A stretch of DNA of 64,000 bases from Diphasiastrum complanatum (taxonomy: Eukaryota; Streptophyta; Lycopodiopsida; Lycopodiales; Lycopodiaceae). Under the pieces are notes generated by a model. It ran no database searches and was not told the DNA's origin. It saw only the letters and a list, made by a program, of their open reading frames with translations. Location: the NCBI GenBank assembly GCA_029204225.1, contig CM055108.1, positions 17,951,779 through 18,015,778 on the forward strand, read 5' to 3'. The position numbers and the translations under genes are program-made. Positions 1 through 11,848 of this stretch are shown in pieces (the first letter of the stretch is position 1; every line of letters begins with the position of its first letter).

Positions 1-153
1 ACTTCTATTTGTACGAGGAAGCACGCCTGTTATAATTACTTTGCTCAAAATTGCTCAATACTATGGAAAGGATGTGTTACAAAGCAGACATTTACTTTTT
101 GATAGTTGTAGCATTCTCCAAGATAGCTTAAAAGTGATGCATTGCTCTGACTT

Positions 154-457
154 GCATAGGGTCTTAAGCGTTTAAAGATCCCATTTTAAATATGAATTTA
201 TTGGTCGGATAGATGCTGCAAAACTGTATTTGTAAAAGGCTATCCTCTAAATGTGATGAATCAGGATACAAATAATTGCTCGTAGATTTCAAGGCAACCA
301 AATAAGCATAGGGTCTTAAGCGTTTAAAGATCCCATTTTAAATATGAATTTATTGGTCGGATAGATGCTGCAAAACTGTATTTGTAAAAGGCTATCCTCT
401 AAATGTGATGAATCAGGATACAAATAATTGCTCGTAGATTTCAAGGCAACCAAATAA
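154..457. repeat. 152-bp tandem duplication, two copies
   Basis: Two head-to-tail copies, 154-305 and 306-457, each starting GCATAGGGTCTTAAGCG and ending at CAACCAAATAA. By eye they are identical, so the duplication is recent or is an assembly artefact. No ORF crosses it. Confidence 0.9.
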
Positions 458-3189
458 ACTGCAAATGCTGTGTAATGCTTATGTAGATGACCTCAAGCTA
501 GACCATGCCAATAAATAGAAATGTATGGATGTTGAACAAGCCACCATCTAATTTAACCCCTCATTTGTGTTTCTCTCATATGACGGTCCATCATCCATTT
601 TTTTTTTCCCCATCGCATCATATCTATGAAATATGAGAAAGGATATTCGTCGATGCTCCTCACAACTCTCTGGGTGGATGCAATCAGTTGATGTGGAATG
701 ATCACCTTATAGCCAATGGGAGAGTATGGGACAAAAGGAGGGGACTTAGGACATTAGCATGATATCATGAGCAAGCTTGAGTCATATATTTTTTGGTTAT
801 CTAGTTGTGCTTGCATACTAATCAACTTCTCGTGTGTGCATGTGTTTGTCTTTATTTATATTCTCATCCAAGTTTCATTGAAGAATAAAATTTGCTTTTG
901 AGAAACAAAAACCCCAGGTAGTGGATATGATGTCCAGTCACAAATAGGTAAAGTGAAATGCTTTTTTTTTAAGTGCTGACAATTAGACTTTAGTCTTGTA
1001 CTAGTGTTAGGAAGCCACAAATTCTTCAAAGTAATAAAACCTCAACCAAAGAACGGAAAGGTATGCAGTTTCAAATATGTCAAAATCATGCCAGTTTGTA
1101 GACAATATCTAAAATGCCTCATACATTACACCCAGAAGTCCAATAATAGCTCAAAAAAATGTATTTTAACATTTAGCTTTAGACAGAAGTCAAATTTGAT
1201 GTAATTTGATTAAAGTAGATCAAGAGTAGTCAAAACTTCAAAGGCAACAGTCAAGGATTGATAAGTCCTTAGGATGCGATGATGGAAACCTAGGGGAGGC
1301 CTCCTATGTCATGCATCAAAAGATCGATGTAGAGAAATCAAATAAATCACTAATAAGAATACGCAAAAAGTAAAATAAATCACTAAAATTATCTTAGATT
1401 ATTGTGAATGTTGCTAATAGATGACACTTGACAAATAAAAGGAGAATCATTCAATCAATGGGCAATCTAGAGGTAGAATCTTCAATGAGTAATCCTATAG
1501 CAATCAAATGTTCACGCTTTTTTGATAAATAAAAAGAAAAAACTTGGTACATTCAACAAAAGATTGATATTTCACTTCTATTAGCAACTTAAATCCAAAA
1601 AGAAGTATATGTTGCTTTGTCACCCTTGTGCAAAGAACTTGTTCTAGTTTTGTTTTGTTGAAGAGGATAAGCTTATCGAATCACTATTTGAAATTTGTGT
1701 TCTTTATTTGTACATATGCATACGGGCATGTCTCTCAATAAATGATAAAAAAGATTTTGAAAGTTTTTATGCTTTGTCCAAGGAACTGTCATAGCTGACA
1801 ATATAACACTTAAATTAAAAAAGATAGATAATATAAATAAAGTTTAGATGAATAAACTTTGAGATTGATAATAGATGAAAGCAAGCCATATTTGAACACC
1901 TTATCGAATGAACATGATCTTCGAAAAGTATCTAATAAAAAAAAAAATCTATTATATTGTAACGTCATAATTATTATCCATTGTTGTTTCTGACAATTTA
2001 GATGTTAACATCATTATAGATTTGCATAGGATGATGATTAACATTTTATTTTAAATGATTGGCATAACAATTTATATGTCAATGATTGCTTTGCATTTTT
2101 GCATTTGAGTTTCCATATGTTCATCATTGCAACTAAATGACAATTAATACTTAATAGTTAAAGAATGATATATCTATAGAAATAAAATAAAATTACACAA
2201 AATTGCCATCCATTGCCTAGCATATTGTTTTCTTTAACAACACATTTTGGACTTATGAATGAGGTGCATTATTTTTGTGATTCTTAAATATCTTCTTTGG
2301 AAAAATAAAAAATTTATATCAACAAAAATGTTGAGATTTTTTTCCGACGTCTTTTTTGATATTGTATCATCTCTTTGTTTCCTTATGTTGGTGCAAAATC
2401 ATGCACCAACATATTTTTAATCTTGATGTTTCCTTTGTGCAATCTTTTGAAGTCACGTCTTCCAACTTTTCTACTGCTAATTTATAAATGATTATAGTTT
2501 ATTGTCCCAAGAAAATACAATTTCAACAATAATTTGGATAAAACTATCTTTGAGTTGGTCCACTTTATTTTGGAAAAAATCAAAATGTATTCCTATAAAT
2601 ATAAGACTAGTGTGACTGGATGGAAGTAGTGATAAAGTATTGTGGATGAGCTCATTTGTCTTGATTATTATTTATGTACATTCATCATATCATTGTTACT
2701 TATTTTTATAATTCTAAAGATAGAGGAGATTGATAGGAGTAGTGATTAATGAAAAAATTACTATAACCACCATTTCCTACACACTCACACCTTTAGATTG
2801 TTGGAGAAAGAACACAATACTAATATATTATCTTAAAATACTCAAACATCTCCCACATTCTCCCTCAAGGACAAAACATACTCCATTATAGTTGTATTGG
2901 CAAAAATGAATTATATACAATACATATTCTTTTTTAGAGGTATTTCTACATGGCAAGTGTTGGCGCTGTGAAAACCTGCACACCACAGAAAGGTAGACAT
3001 GAGACTGTTGGTACACACTATATCTAAGTCCCTATTGTGAAGATTTTGCAAATCTAGCTTGATTATTTTATACTTTGATGTACATAAGTAAATCTCACAT
3101 AGGTGGAGCATGTTCCCACGTGTGGATGGTAGGCCTAATCATTTTAGTTCATTTATGTTCAGTTTGAATAGTCAATAGGCCTCAAACTT
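458..3189. other. AT-rich stretch with no recognisable gene
   Basis: About 2.7 kb of AT-rich DNA. Only short chance ORFs under 70 codons occur, and none resembles a known family. Homopolymer A and T runs are common. I see no clear LTR, LINE or RNA gene. Confidence 0.6.
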
Positions 3190-3785
3190 GAGATCTAGTG
3201 AGGTAGTGACATTTGTCAATTATTCTCATATGTAATGATATTGATGGCATAAGAGATGTCAAGTTAGCTTTGTCTAGTGAATTCAAGATGGTAGATCTAG
3301 GACTTATTAAATTTATACTTGGTATAGAAGTCTCTAGAAGCAATGATTTTACTTTCATTTGTCAATCAAAGTATGCTACTTCCATCCTAGAAAATTTTGG
3401 AATGAAAGATTGTAAAGGGATTGACACCCCCCTATGGAGCAAGTTGTGAAAGTTTCTGTTGATGGTGATGAAGCATCCTTTGAGGACATCACACTCTATA
3501 GAAAACTTATTGGCTCCTTGATCTATTTGACAATCACTAGACTTGATCAAGCTTTAGTGTAAGCAAGTTGAGTCAATATATGCAAGGTCCTTTATTATGT
3601 CATTGGAAAAGTGCCAAAAGAGTGCTAAGATACATCTCATCTACTAGAAATTTTGGCATTGTCTATCAAAGGACTAATTTGTACTTGAGAGCATACTCAG
3701 ACTCGAATTTTGCAGGTGATAAGATGGATAGAAAATCCGTAAGTGCTTTCTGTGTCAACTACCTTAGTAGATCAATAGTGGGTGT
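3190..3785 (+). pseudogene. Ty1/Copia pol fossil (RT C-terminus and RNase H)
   Basis: Decayed end of a Copia polyprotein. The segment 3213-3446 encodes the RT palm-to-thumb region, with the Copia signatures EFKMVDLG and FILGIEVSR. A frameshift follows near 3445, and the TP-to-LIGSLIYLT segment continues in another frame to about 3555. From 3568 the reading resumes with the KSAKRVLRYI linker and the RNase H start YSDSNFAGD, where the second Asp-containing motif is still visible. The match stops near 3780 at unrelated sequence. Upstream gag, protease and integrase are absent and no LTR pair is visible. It is a fragment rather than a full element. Assignment to Copia is secure; the lineage is not resolved. 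Confidence 0.85.
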
Positions 3786-6700
3786 TGGGCAGGTCTTCAC
3801 ATGTGTGAAACCTTCACATGTTATCAGATCCACCCTTAGGTATGATGTTCATGCATCGATGATCAAGATTAGAGAGCAAAATTCATGGTTTTGAGTGTGG
3901 TTGAGGATCTCGACTAGCTTCCAAGGGATTTTGGCATCAAGAGCCAATATCTTGATGATTTGGATCTAAAAAGTACAATATGGGCTATTGTGCTCAGATC
4001 ATGTGTGGGATGCCTCCACATTAAGGATTTATTGTGTTCTATGTGGTGATCCAAATTGTGCAAGTTTATACTTGTTGGAAAGCTATTTGAGTGTAGATTT
4101 AGGCATCTCAAGTGGATTGGTTCACTATAGATCAAGTTACTAAAATTTGTTTGGAGGTAGTTTGGGAACCCAACCTAGTGACTTTTGCCAAAGAGCACCA
4201 AAGTAGTTGCATAAAAAAAACTCAAGTTTGCCTTGTCGATTTGAGCTTGAATCTGTTAGGTGTAGATCAATGCAGAGAGGAGAACGGTTCATTCTGCAGA
4301 GCCTTACGTGACTGTTAGATATGCTTCAGATTGTTTTTCACATCCCGTCTCGTCCCCCCAACAATCTCTTAGAACCCTATTCTTCAAAAAAATTATTCAA
4401 TTCTTATATTTGACTTTAAGTCTTCCAATGAAAATGCAAAATCAAATTCTAAATTCTTGTCATTATCTTTAACATTGTCTTGTTTGCCACTTTTGATTGC
4501 AACAGATCCTACCAAGATGTGAATCTTGATTTTACAGGGAAGCCATAAGAATTAGGGTACTGACCTTGATATATACAGTTAACCCTCTTTACTAACGGAC
4601 TTATCCTCATCTTCAACAATTTGAAGTTTAAAACAGGGTCAATTAATGTTCCAATCTATCACTGAAGAGAGAGTTTTGGTAGCGATGGAGGGGTATTAGT
4701 TGAGTGCCTCTCCTATTGCCTACTGTTGGATTGCATTATTACTTGTCATCCTCTAAAGAGTTGCTGACCTATATTGTGCAGAGTCCTCTGAAGACCTTGA
4801 AAAATGTTGCCTTGCTCTTGTTGTAGACCTGGTCTACAATGATGGCACAGATGTACAAGAAGGACAATTGCTGGAATCCTTATAGGCTTATTTCAGCTTG
4901 TTGGGGGTTGAGTAGCTATAGAGCCTAGAGTCTGAAATTCGAGACAGCGAAAGGCTGATCATGACTTCTATTTGAGTGTCTAAGCATTGAGCAGCTGCAG
5001 AGCAGATCATGGCATTCAACTATGTAGATTTTCATCTGAATGTCCTGCCTTCCAAATGATCGTTTGGTGATCTGTACTTCCTGGTCTTCAAGAACAATCT
5101 TTCATTAAAGACTTGCAGGTTCATGAACAGAGAGATGGCCTACTGCTTGAATAGGCCTTGGTGGTGAGGCAGTCTGAAATGTAGTGTTGTAGGAAGCTCC
5201 AGCCTGCAAGAGATGAGTGACAGGAATAAGCTTTTGGTTCCAATTTAGGACTGTTAATGGCTTGTCTGAAGTAGAATGAAAAGCCTCTTTTCCATTTGAA
5301 GCTGAAATTGCAGTTTGGCTATTCTGCTGTTGTGAAAAACTTCAAGGTGAAATTTGCCATCATACTTTTCTTTCTGAATGAAGCTCGAAGCTTTTCTATT
5401 GAACAAACACTGATATTCAATAATTGCATAAAGTGAAGTTTGTCCTAGTTTGAAGAATATTTTATCAGTGAAAATATCAATTTGAATGGCTATGAAAACA
5501 TCAACCCTAGCCAAAGTATGTGCAAAACTTCAAGGTGAGGTTTTGCGGTTTTGCCTTACTGCTTTAATTTGTTGAAGTTTCTAATGGTGACAAACTGTCA
5601 GTGAATTGATGACATTATTTCAGAGTGAAATTTGATTGTCATCTTCTCCTTTGAAGTTTTAACACTTCAAGACAAACTTCAGATCTTTATTAAGTTAAAA
5701 TTTGCATCCAACAAGATCTCAAACAAATAACTCTCATAAAGCACTCCGCAAGCTTCACATAGCAAAACTATATTTCAAAACTAGAAACATTGTTATCAAC
5801 ATAAAGAGTAACCAAGGCAATCATACTACCAAAGCGTAAGACATAGATTAGGGTCGGAATGTGTTCTCACCATCCCCTTAGAATGATTTAAGTAGGCTAG
5901 TTATAGACATTATCTTCCTTCTTGTGCCTTAGTATTCAATCAATTCGAATAATTGAATTTCGCTTACTGAACTTCAAATAGAAATGTGTGCGATAGTATT
6001 TCAAAAGGTTCATCACATACATGAAAATACTTGTATGGTTTACAATGGATCTTTCTTATAATATAGAATCTCAATCTTCAACAATCAAGTTCTTACTCAT
6101 TAACAAATTTCTTATTATATTAGTTTCAACTTTGTATGCACTCTATCAAATGATCCACTATCTTATTTGATATCAAATAAAAAGAATCATGTCATGTAAC
6201 TATACAATAAAACTCAATATTTGGTAATTGGTTTCATGCAACAATAATTCATGACAACTCTTGTAAATCCATTACAAATTTTATTTTCAAAAAAATAAAC
6301 AATATTCAATTCACTACATGGAAATACAATTGCAGGTGGGGGGAGTAAAAATTTGAAAGACTAAATAATAGATGCATACACATAGATTCGAAGTACTCGC
6401 ACAAAATATTGTGAAATACTAAGTAATTGATGGGACAACCCAAATATCTTCTTATTTGCATTAAATAATGAGCAAGAATACTTACATTTGTAGTGCACAA
6501 CATGAAATACATGGATAGTTTTGGTTATAGTGGCTATAAACTGAAAGTAATTGCTTTCTATTAATATAGATATAGTGGCAAGTGGCAATCTAGATACTAG
6601 TTACCATCTTGCTAAAATACATAAGCCAAATCATAGATAGTTATAATAGCTTACCTTCTAGGAAGGGCAAAGCTAAAAATATTGAGACAATTCTTTCATC

Positions 6701-6912
6701 ATTGTAAGAATTCGTGGTTTCATTGGCATTTATCTCACTCACTCTCTCTCTCTCTCTCAATGAGAAACAGCATCTATGTGGTGTCTTCGATACAATGGAG
6801 TAGTGGTCCTCGTTGAAGCAGAGATATGGTAGAAGAAAACCCACAATGCCTATTCTGCCGTAAGCTCTTCTTCTTCTTCTTCTTCTATCTGCTTACTTTT
6901 GTAAGTAATTAG
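3786..6912. other. Unassigned DNA between Copia fossil and RING gene
   Basis: No ORF in this stretch resembles a known protein. It contains CACATGTGTGAAACC at about 3799-3813, like a motif in the LTRs at 18237 and 22663, so its first part may be old LTR material. A CT-rich run near 6740 and a TTC run near 6866-6885 lie just 3' of the RING gene. Otherwise I see nothing. Confidence 0.45.
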
Positions 6913-7356
6913 TTATTGCTTCAAAAGAGAGCGTCTACAGGTAGGACACGTAGTTTGATTCTGGTGGAGCCATCTTTCAAGGCAACGCCTGTGAAATATG
7001 TGAGAGCAAAATGGTAGCAACCATATGGGATCTTCCTTTTCGTATTCAGAAAGGCAAATTGCACAAGTTCCATCTTCTTCACAACAGATCCTCTCCGCAG
7101 CTACTGAGTCGAACGTGATGACAGTTAGTGAGTCCCGTATCTGATCACCAAAACTGCGAGAGTGATCCCAGAGGCCTGAGCCGCCTCGCTCATGCTGTGC
7201 CTCTATCAAGTTCTCCCAAACTAAATATCTTCTTTCCACGGGTGGCGTATTCTCGAGGAAAGAGAAAGCAGCACTTCTAATAGCAGCCAAAAAAATAGCT
7301 GGATTCAAGAAGCAAAGAGGAGGAGGAACCTCCAGATGGATATTGTGAAAACCCAT
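6913..7356 (-). CDS. RING-H2 E3 ubiquitin ligase, RHA1/BRH1-like
   Basis: Intact single-exon ORF of 147 residues. RING-H2 proteins of this kind bind a ubiquitin-conjugating enzyme and pass ubiquitin to a substrate. The RING is at the C-terminus with all eight ligands visible: C98, C101, C117, H119, H122, C125, C137 and C140 (C3H2C3), followed by a short tail ending in LLKQ. The N-terminus starts MGF and has a hydrophobic stretch at about residues 14-34, which could be a membrane segment. Start, length, hydrophobic N-terminus and C-terminal RING match the plant RHA1/BRH1 group, which is often intronless. The start chosen is the first ATG of the frame. It stands alone between repeats and shows no frameshift. 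XERICO- or ATL-type ligases are alternatives. The substrate cannot be told from sequence. Confidence 0.9.
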   Translation of the reverse strand: MGFHNIHLEVPPPLCFLNPAIFLAAIRSAAFSFLENTPPVERRYLVWENLIEAQHERGGSGLWDHSRSFGDQIRDSLTVITFDSVAAERICCEEDGTCAICLSEYEKEDPIWLLPFCSHIFHRRCLERWLHQNQTTCPTCRRSLLKQ

Positions 7357-7700
7357 CTTCTAAAAACTACTTTATGAATCAAATACGACTCGGAACACAA
7401 AAGATCCAACGATCTTACTGCGAAACTTTCTGCCTCACTTCAACTACTGTAACAACCTTTCTTCTTTCTGTTTCTGTCTCTGTTTTTCCTTGATGCTCAA
7501 CGTTGTTTCCCTGCTGAATTACGCCTCACCTCCCCCCCCCTACTTGCAAACTCCTGTAATACTTTATCTCAGCAGGCACGATACGAAGCGCTGAGTAAAC
7601 ATAAATCTGATCACGTTCATCTACAGGCTGCAAGGAAACGCTAGTGTAGTAGGGGCGACATATATTACATCATTTGTCTGTCACTAAATTTGACGCGATG

Positions 7701-7710
7701 TCTATATAGA
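7701..7710 (-). promoter_or_regulatory. TATA-like box upstream of the RING gene
   Basis: TCTATATAGA (its own reverse complement) lies about 345 bp upstream of the RING start codon. It would place transcription start near 7670 and give a 5' UTR of roughly 310 nt. Called from motif and position only. Confidence 0.4.
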
Positions 7711-7834
7711 ATAATATCTTCCAGCTCTATTGTCTCCTCCCTCACAGACAGACTGCAGGTTTTATTCCACACTGGTGACTGAAGTAGATGCAAAGAAGAA
7801 GTCAACAAGGAATGAACAGTGGTTTCCACGAATT

Positions 7835-7840
7835 CACGTG
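7835..7840. promoter_or_regulatory. G-box (CACGTG) upstream of the RING gene
   Basis: A palindromic CACGTG about 125 bp upstream of the TATA-like box. G-boxes bind plant bZIP and bHLH factors and occur in ABA- and brassinosteroid-responsive promoters, which would suit an RHA1/BRH1-like gene. A single hexamer is weak evidence. Confidence 0.3.
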
Positions 7841-8209
7841 AGTGGCTGTGAGACGCGGGCCCTTGTTGTCAGTTAGCAATTTCATAGTGAGTATGGCCCA
7901 TGCCTCAGCCTCTAGGGATCTAGGATGACGAGCTAGTGTCACCATGCTCAAGCCTCACTAGCATTCATTCAGGAATTTGGATTGAACCACCCCAGATTTG
8001 GATTAAACCACTCCTAAGATCTGATAAAATAACATATAATAGTAGTTCTTTAGATTTGGAGGCTGGTGTGATGCAATGTAGTCGCTTTTAAACATCCCTC
8101 TCTAAGTCGGCCTTGCATGTACTCAGAGAGCTTTTGGTCCCATCCTAATGATTGTGCACCACATCATACATGGCACCTAATGGGGAATCTCTATCCTTGG
8201 CTCCATTTC

Positions 8210-8211
<2 letters not shown>

Positions 8212-8295
<84 letters not shown>
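8212..8295. repeat. Compound microsatellite (CT)n-(CA)n
   Basis: About 20 CT units run directly into about 22 CA units. Long open frames across it on both strands are artefacts of the dinucleotide repeat. Confidence 0.98.
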
Positions 8296-8297
<2 letters not shown>

Positions 8298-8595
8298 GTT
8301 TGTACTTTAGAGCTATTTTGTGAGACAATTGTGATCAACAAAAATATGATCCAGTAAGCATGTGTGAAATGGGGTAGCAATATTTGATTCCTTAAAAAGA
8401 AAGTCTAATTTTTTTTTGTCTATTTTTGTTGTATTACGTGCTTGCAGAGGCCCCATACAACTCCTATTCTTGCGCTCCACTAAAGCAATCACTAGAGTTC
8501 CAAGAACAAATAGTAGTTGTTCAAATGTTTACAGAAGATAGTGTTTCATAATATGTGGTTGTTCCTACACTGGGGCCAACAAAGGCAACTTCAAG

Positions 8596-8597
<2 letters not shown>

Positions 8598-8641
<44 letters not shown>
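8598..8641. repeat. (TC)n microsatellite
   Basis: About 22 uninterrupted TC units, 300 bp from the compound CT/CA repeat. Confidence 0.97.
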
Positions 8642-8642
<1 letters not shown>

Positions 8643-9410
8643 ATGCTTCATGATCTAGAAACGTTGCACATAGCCAACCAAATATAAGTTGATATATTTA
8701 CACAATTTGAGAAGTCAACTATATTTTCTCAATTTTAGTTCACCTACTTCCTTGGTTTGATGGGCATTTTCCTAGTTTGAAAATTAGAAAGTAGTAGCAA
8801 AATGGATGAAAATTTTCCCCTTGGCCTTGCAACCAAGGCTCTGTGCAGATGTTGGTGTAGGGAGTTAAATTTAAAGATAATGCCAACATTTTTGTGAACT
8901 CGCCTTTCATAATGAATGTCACTGTTGGAGGTATTCCCAACGAATTGTAAATAAATAAAATCAACTAATTAATGTGTTGCGAGGGCATGGCATCCTGCGC
9001 GCATAAGCCCATGGCCCAATGAGCACGCAAGCTTAAGTTGTAAATAAAATAAAATAGACTTGGGCCCTTTGAATTGAAATAAAACTAGAAGCTATTTTCT
9101 TGCTTTTTAGAGTAGTTTTAGGTAGATTTTTGGGAGTTTAGAGTTAGTTTTCTATTTTTTTTTTTTTTTTTTGTGTTTGGACTGTTCACAGCTAGCGAAG
9201 GAGGTGTGAGAGGGTAGAGGAGGCCCTGAACAGCCTCTAAGGGCTTGAAACCCAAACCAACCAGCCAAAAAACTCAAAAAAACACATCAATCTGTATTTT
9301 GGAGAGAAAAAGAGCCTAAAATCTCATCAAATTTTTATATCTCCAAAACCAGTGTGAATTAACCCTTGCATGACTGGCAGTAGCTCCAAGGTACTGTCCT
9401 AGACCTGCAT
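8642..9410. other. Unassigned stretch before the Ty3 leader
   Basis: No coding signal. It contains a run of about 18 T at 9155-9172. It may hold remains of the 5' LTR or leader of the element whose gag starts at 10378, but I cannot match it to another LTR in this window. Confidence 0.35.
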
Positions 9411-10180
9411 AGAAGCCTGCGAGAGTTAGTTCCAAGCAGATTGCAAAAATCAGAGAAAAATCATAAAAAATTCAAAAAATCCTTGAAAAAAAATCCAAAA
9501 AAAATGCAAATCTTCACCAGAACTCTCGCAGAGCCCTCTGAAGTTCCATCTCTCTGAGAACAGGACACAGAGAAGCTTGCGAGAGTTAGTTTGATGTCTA
9601 AGTGTGCTTGTGCAAGAGTTCCCAGTGAAAAAAAGACGGAAAAATACCAAAGAACCCTCGTAGACACCAAAATTTTCAGTTCCAGTGGCAGGAACTCTTG
9701 CAGAGGATTATGAAGTTCCATCTCATAGAGACAAGGACACAGAAGAGCCTGCGAGAGTTAGTTTGATTCCAGTGAGCAAAAAATTGGGTTTAAGTGTTAA
9801 AAAATTCACTAAAAAGTGAAGATCCAACAAATCCTTCCAATAAGAACTCTCGCAAACCCTCTCAATCAATTCAGAATGATAATTTCCATCAGTGATGAAA
9901 CCTGCGAGAGTTAGTTTTGAGATTTGGTGAAGATCAAGCCAAAATAGTGGTTTTGAACCCTCGCATACAATGAAATTTTCACTTAGTGCGAGAGTTAACT
10001 CTCGCAGAGAATTCCATAGTGAGATCTGACCCAGATCCAGCTACTGTGATCCTTGAGAGAGTTACTTCCCAAAGATCTGAGAGATATCAAGTTTTTTATC
10101 TGTAAAAATAGCTAAAGAACCCTCGCACAAGAGAACCCTCGTAGACTAGATCAATGGAAAGATCTGCATCAGATCCAGCT
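9411..10180 (+). repeat. Leader with recurring GCGAGAGTT / AACTCTCGC motif
   Basis: Non-coding region just 5' of the Ty3 gag remnant. The motif GCGAGAGTTAGTT occurs at 9419, 9579, 9751 and 9904. Its inverse AACTCTCGC occurs at 9521 and 9845, with looser versions near 9612, 9691, 9956, 10052 and 10120. A longer repeat with a period of about 172 bp is visible: the block starting AAGTTCCATCTC at 9541 recurs at 9713, with the motif 38 bp downstream in both. This fits degenerate tandem repeats in the 5' untranslated region of a large Ty3/gypsy element. No function is known to me. Confidence 0.75.
9987..10006. repeat. Perfect 20-bp palindrome in the leader array
   Basis: TGCGAGAGTTAACTCTCGCA equals its own reverse complement. 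It is one forward and one inverse copy of the leader motif joined head to head, centred on GTTAAC. Confidence 0.9.
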
Positions 10181-10377
10181 ACTGTGCAAATCTCAAGTCA
10201 ATCAGTGCAAGGAGTAAGAAGTTATCAAGGAAAAACCACCGTAAAGGGCCTAAATTTCACTTCAGACCGATCAGATTGATCAGATCCTTAAGATTCAGAC
10301 TACATTCCACAGTACAATCAAAATCCAACTATATTGGAACCCACCATCGGATGAATCTGAGATCGGGATGATCAATA

Positions 10378-11848
10378 GCACGAAGGATAGCAAATCAAGC
10401 ACCACAACTTCCCAGATTAGCAGCTGTGCAACAAGAGGTAGAACTGGAACCAACACCAATGGATCCAATGGGCCAACCCGTACCTGTCGCTCCCTTGCAA
10501 GCAGTTTGGAGAGCACCACGGATGGAAATACCAAAATATGCCGGATCATCAGATCCCATCTAATTCCTGTAGATCTACGAGCAAGCCTGTGAAATCTACG
10601 GCGAACGGACACCTGTGGAAAAGCTGATGTTGTTTCTCATGTCCTTATTGGCAGTGGCTTAGGATTGGTTTTTCAACCTGTTAGAGGAAGAAAAGTCCAC
10701 CTGGGAAGCCGTTAAAGTGGCTCTCATTACGCGCTTTAAACCAAGAAAGTTCCTGGAAGACCCATTTCCCCTGTTGAGTAAAGTCAAGATGGGAAAACAA
10801 GAAAGGGTCAAGGACTATATTGAACGGGTCAAACATCTACGATCCGAGTGCAGTGCAACCCTAACTCCCGATCATGCGATGATCATGTGGTTCCTAGCCG
10901 GACTACCACGAAGCATTAGAAGAGAACTGAAACGACGGGAGCAGTATGCTACTCTGCAAAAAGCTATGGAAAATGCCATCAGGGAAGAGGACGAGTGATT
11001 TGACAACGAATATCCATCCACCCACACTCTGACTCCCTCGTTAGCATCGTCATCATCAAACATATCCGCTCTATCCACAGAACTACTGTTGGATCAAATG
11101 ACAAAATTACACAAACAGCAGATGGAGCAACTTACGGCGCAGTTTGACCAGAAACTGAAAGCCTTACAGGGAGCTGTAGCAGTAACGCCACAACAACCGG
11201 AACCAAACCAGCTACAGTATCCACGACGGGAGAATGTATGGTGTTCAATGTGCACGCAAAACCATACAACGAACGAGTGTCCAGTCCTAAAGCAAAATCT
11301 AAGACTGACACATAGATTCTACCATCTATGCAATGCAACATCGCACGATACGACATTTTGCCCATTTGACTCCCAAATTGTTCAACAGAAGAGAAGTACT
11401 TATCAGACTTCTTATCCATATCATCAAGGGGCACCAAACGCGGCACCGAGGTACAGCGCACCGAATCAACAACAACGTATGACCTTACCTGCACCATCAG
11501 GGCCAACCAATCAACAAATGGCCCATGTAAATCTGACAGCAGCGGAACCAAAGATGCAAGTACCATCTCAACCTGAGCATCAGCAATGGTACAGACCAGA
11601 TGAAGCATTTATGGATCCTGCCATAAATGAATATATTGCAGCCTATGCAGCTCAAACTCAACGTCAAGGCGGAAGAAACTACGGCTGCTACGGATGTGGC
11701 GAAGGACAGAATTGCGGAATGTCCCTACAAGGGACAATATACATCCTTCTGCCGAGAATGCGGTTATGGACATTGTTACAAGAATTGTCCATTAAAACCT
11801 GGAACCAGTGCACCTCTCAACTTCATTGCGATACAACAACCAGCAGTT
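10378..11848 (+). pseudogene. Ty3/gypsy gag, broken
   Basis: Gag of a Tat-like Ty3 element, the capsid and nucleocapsid precursor. The capsid-type Retrotrans_gag region is clearest at 10717-10995, with VKDYIERVKHLR and MWFLAGLPRSIRREL. A glutamine-rich coiled stretch follows at about 11089-11200. Cysteine clusters resembling zinc knuckles follow (CSMCTQNHTTNEC near 11250; GCYGCGEGQ near 11690; CRECGYGHCYKNC near 11755). In-frame stops occur near 10558, 10567, 10660 and 10996, and the frame shifts near 11700, so it cannot be translated whole. It lies 3' of the motif-rich leader. At about 11848 gag joins directly to RNase H sequence, so protease and RT have been lost. Confidence 0.85.

Noticed and set aside
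8117-8380. Open frames across the CT/CA microsatellite on both strands
   Set aside because: Alternating dinucleotides give Ser-Leu, Thr-His, Cys-Val or Arg-Glu runs without stops; no real protein.
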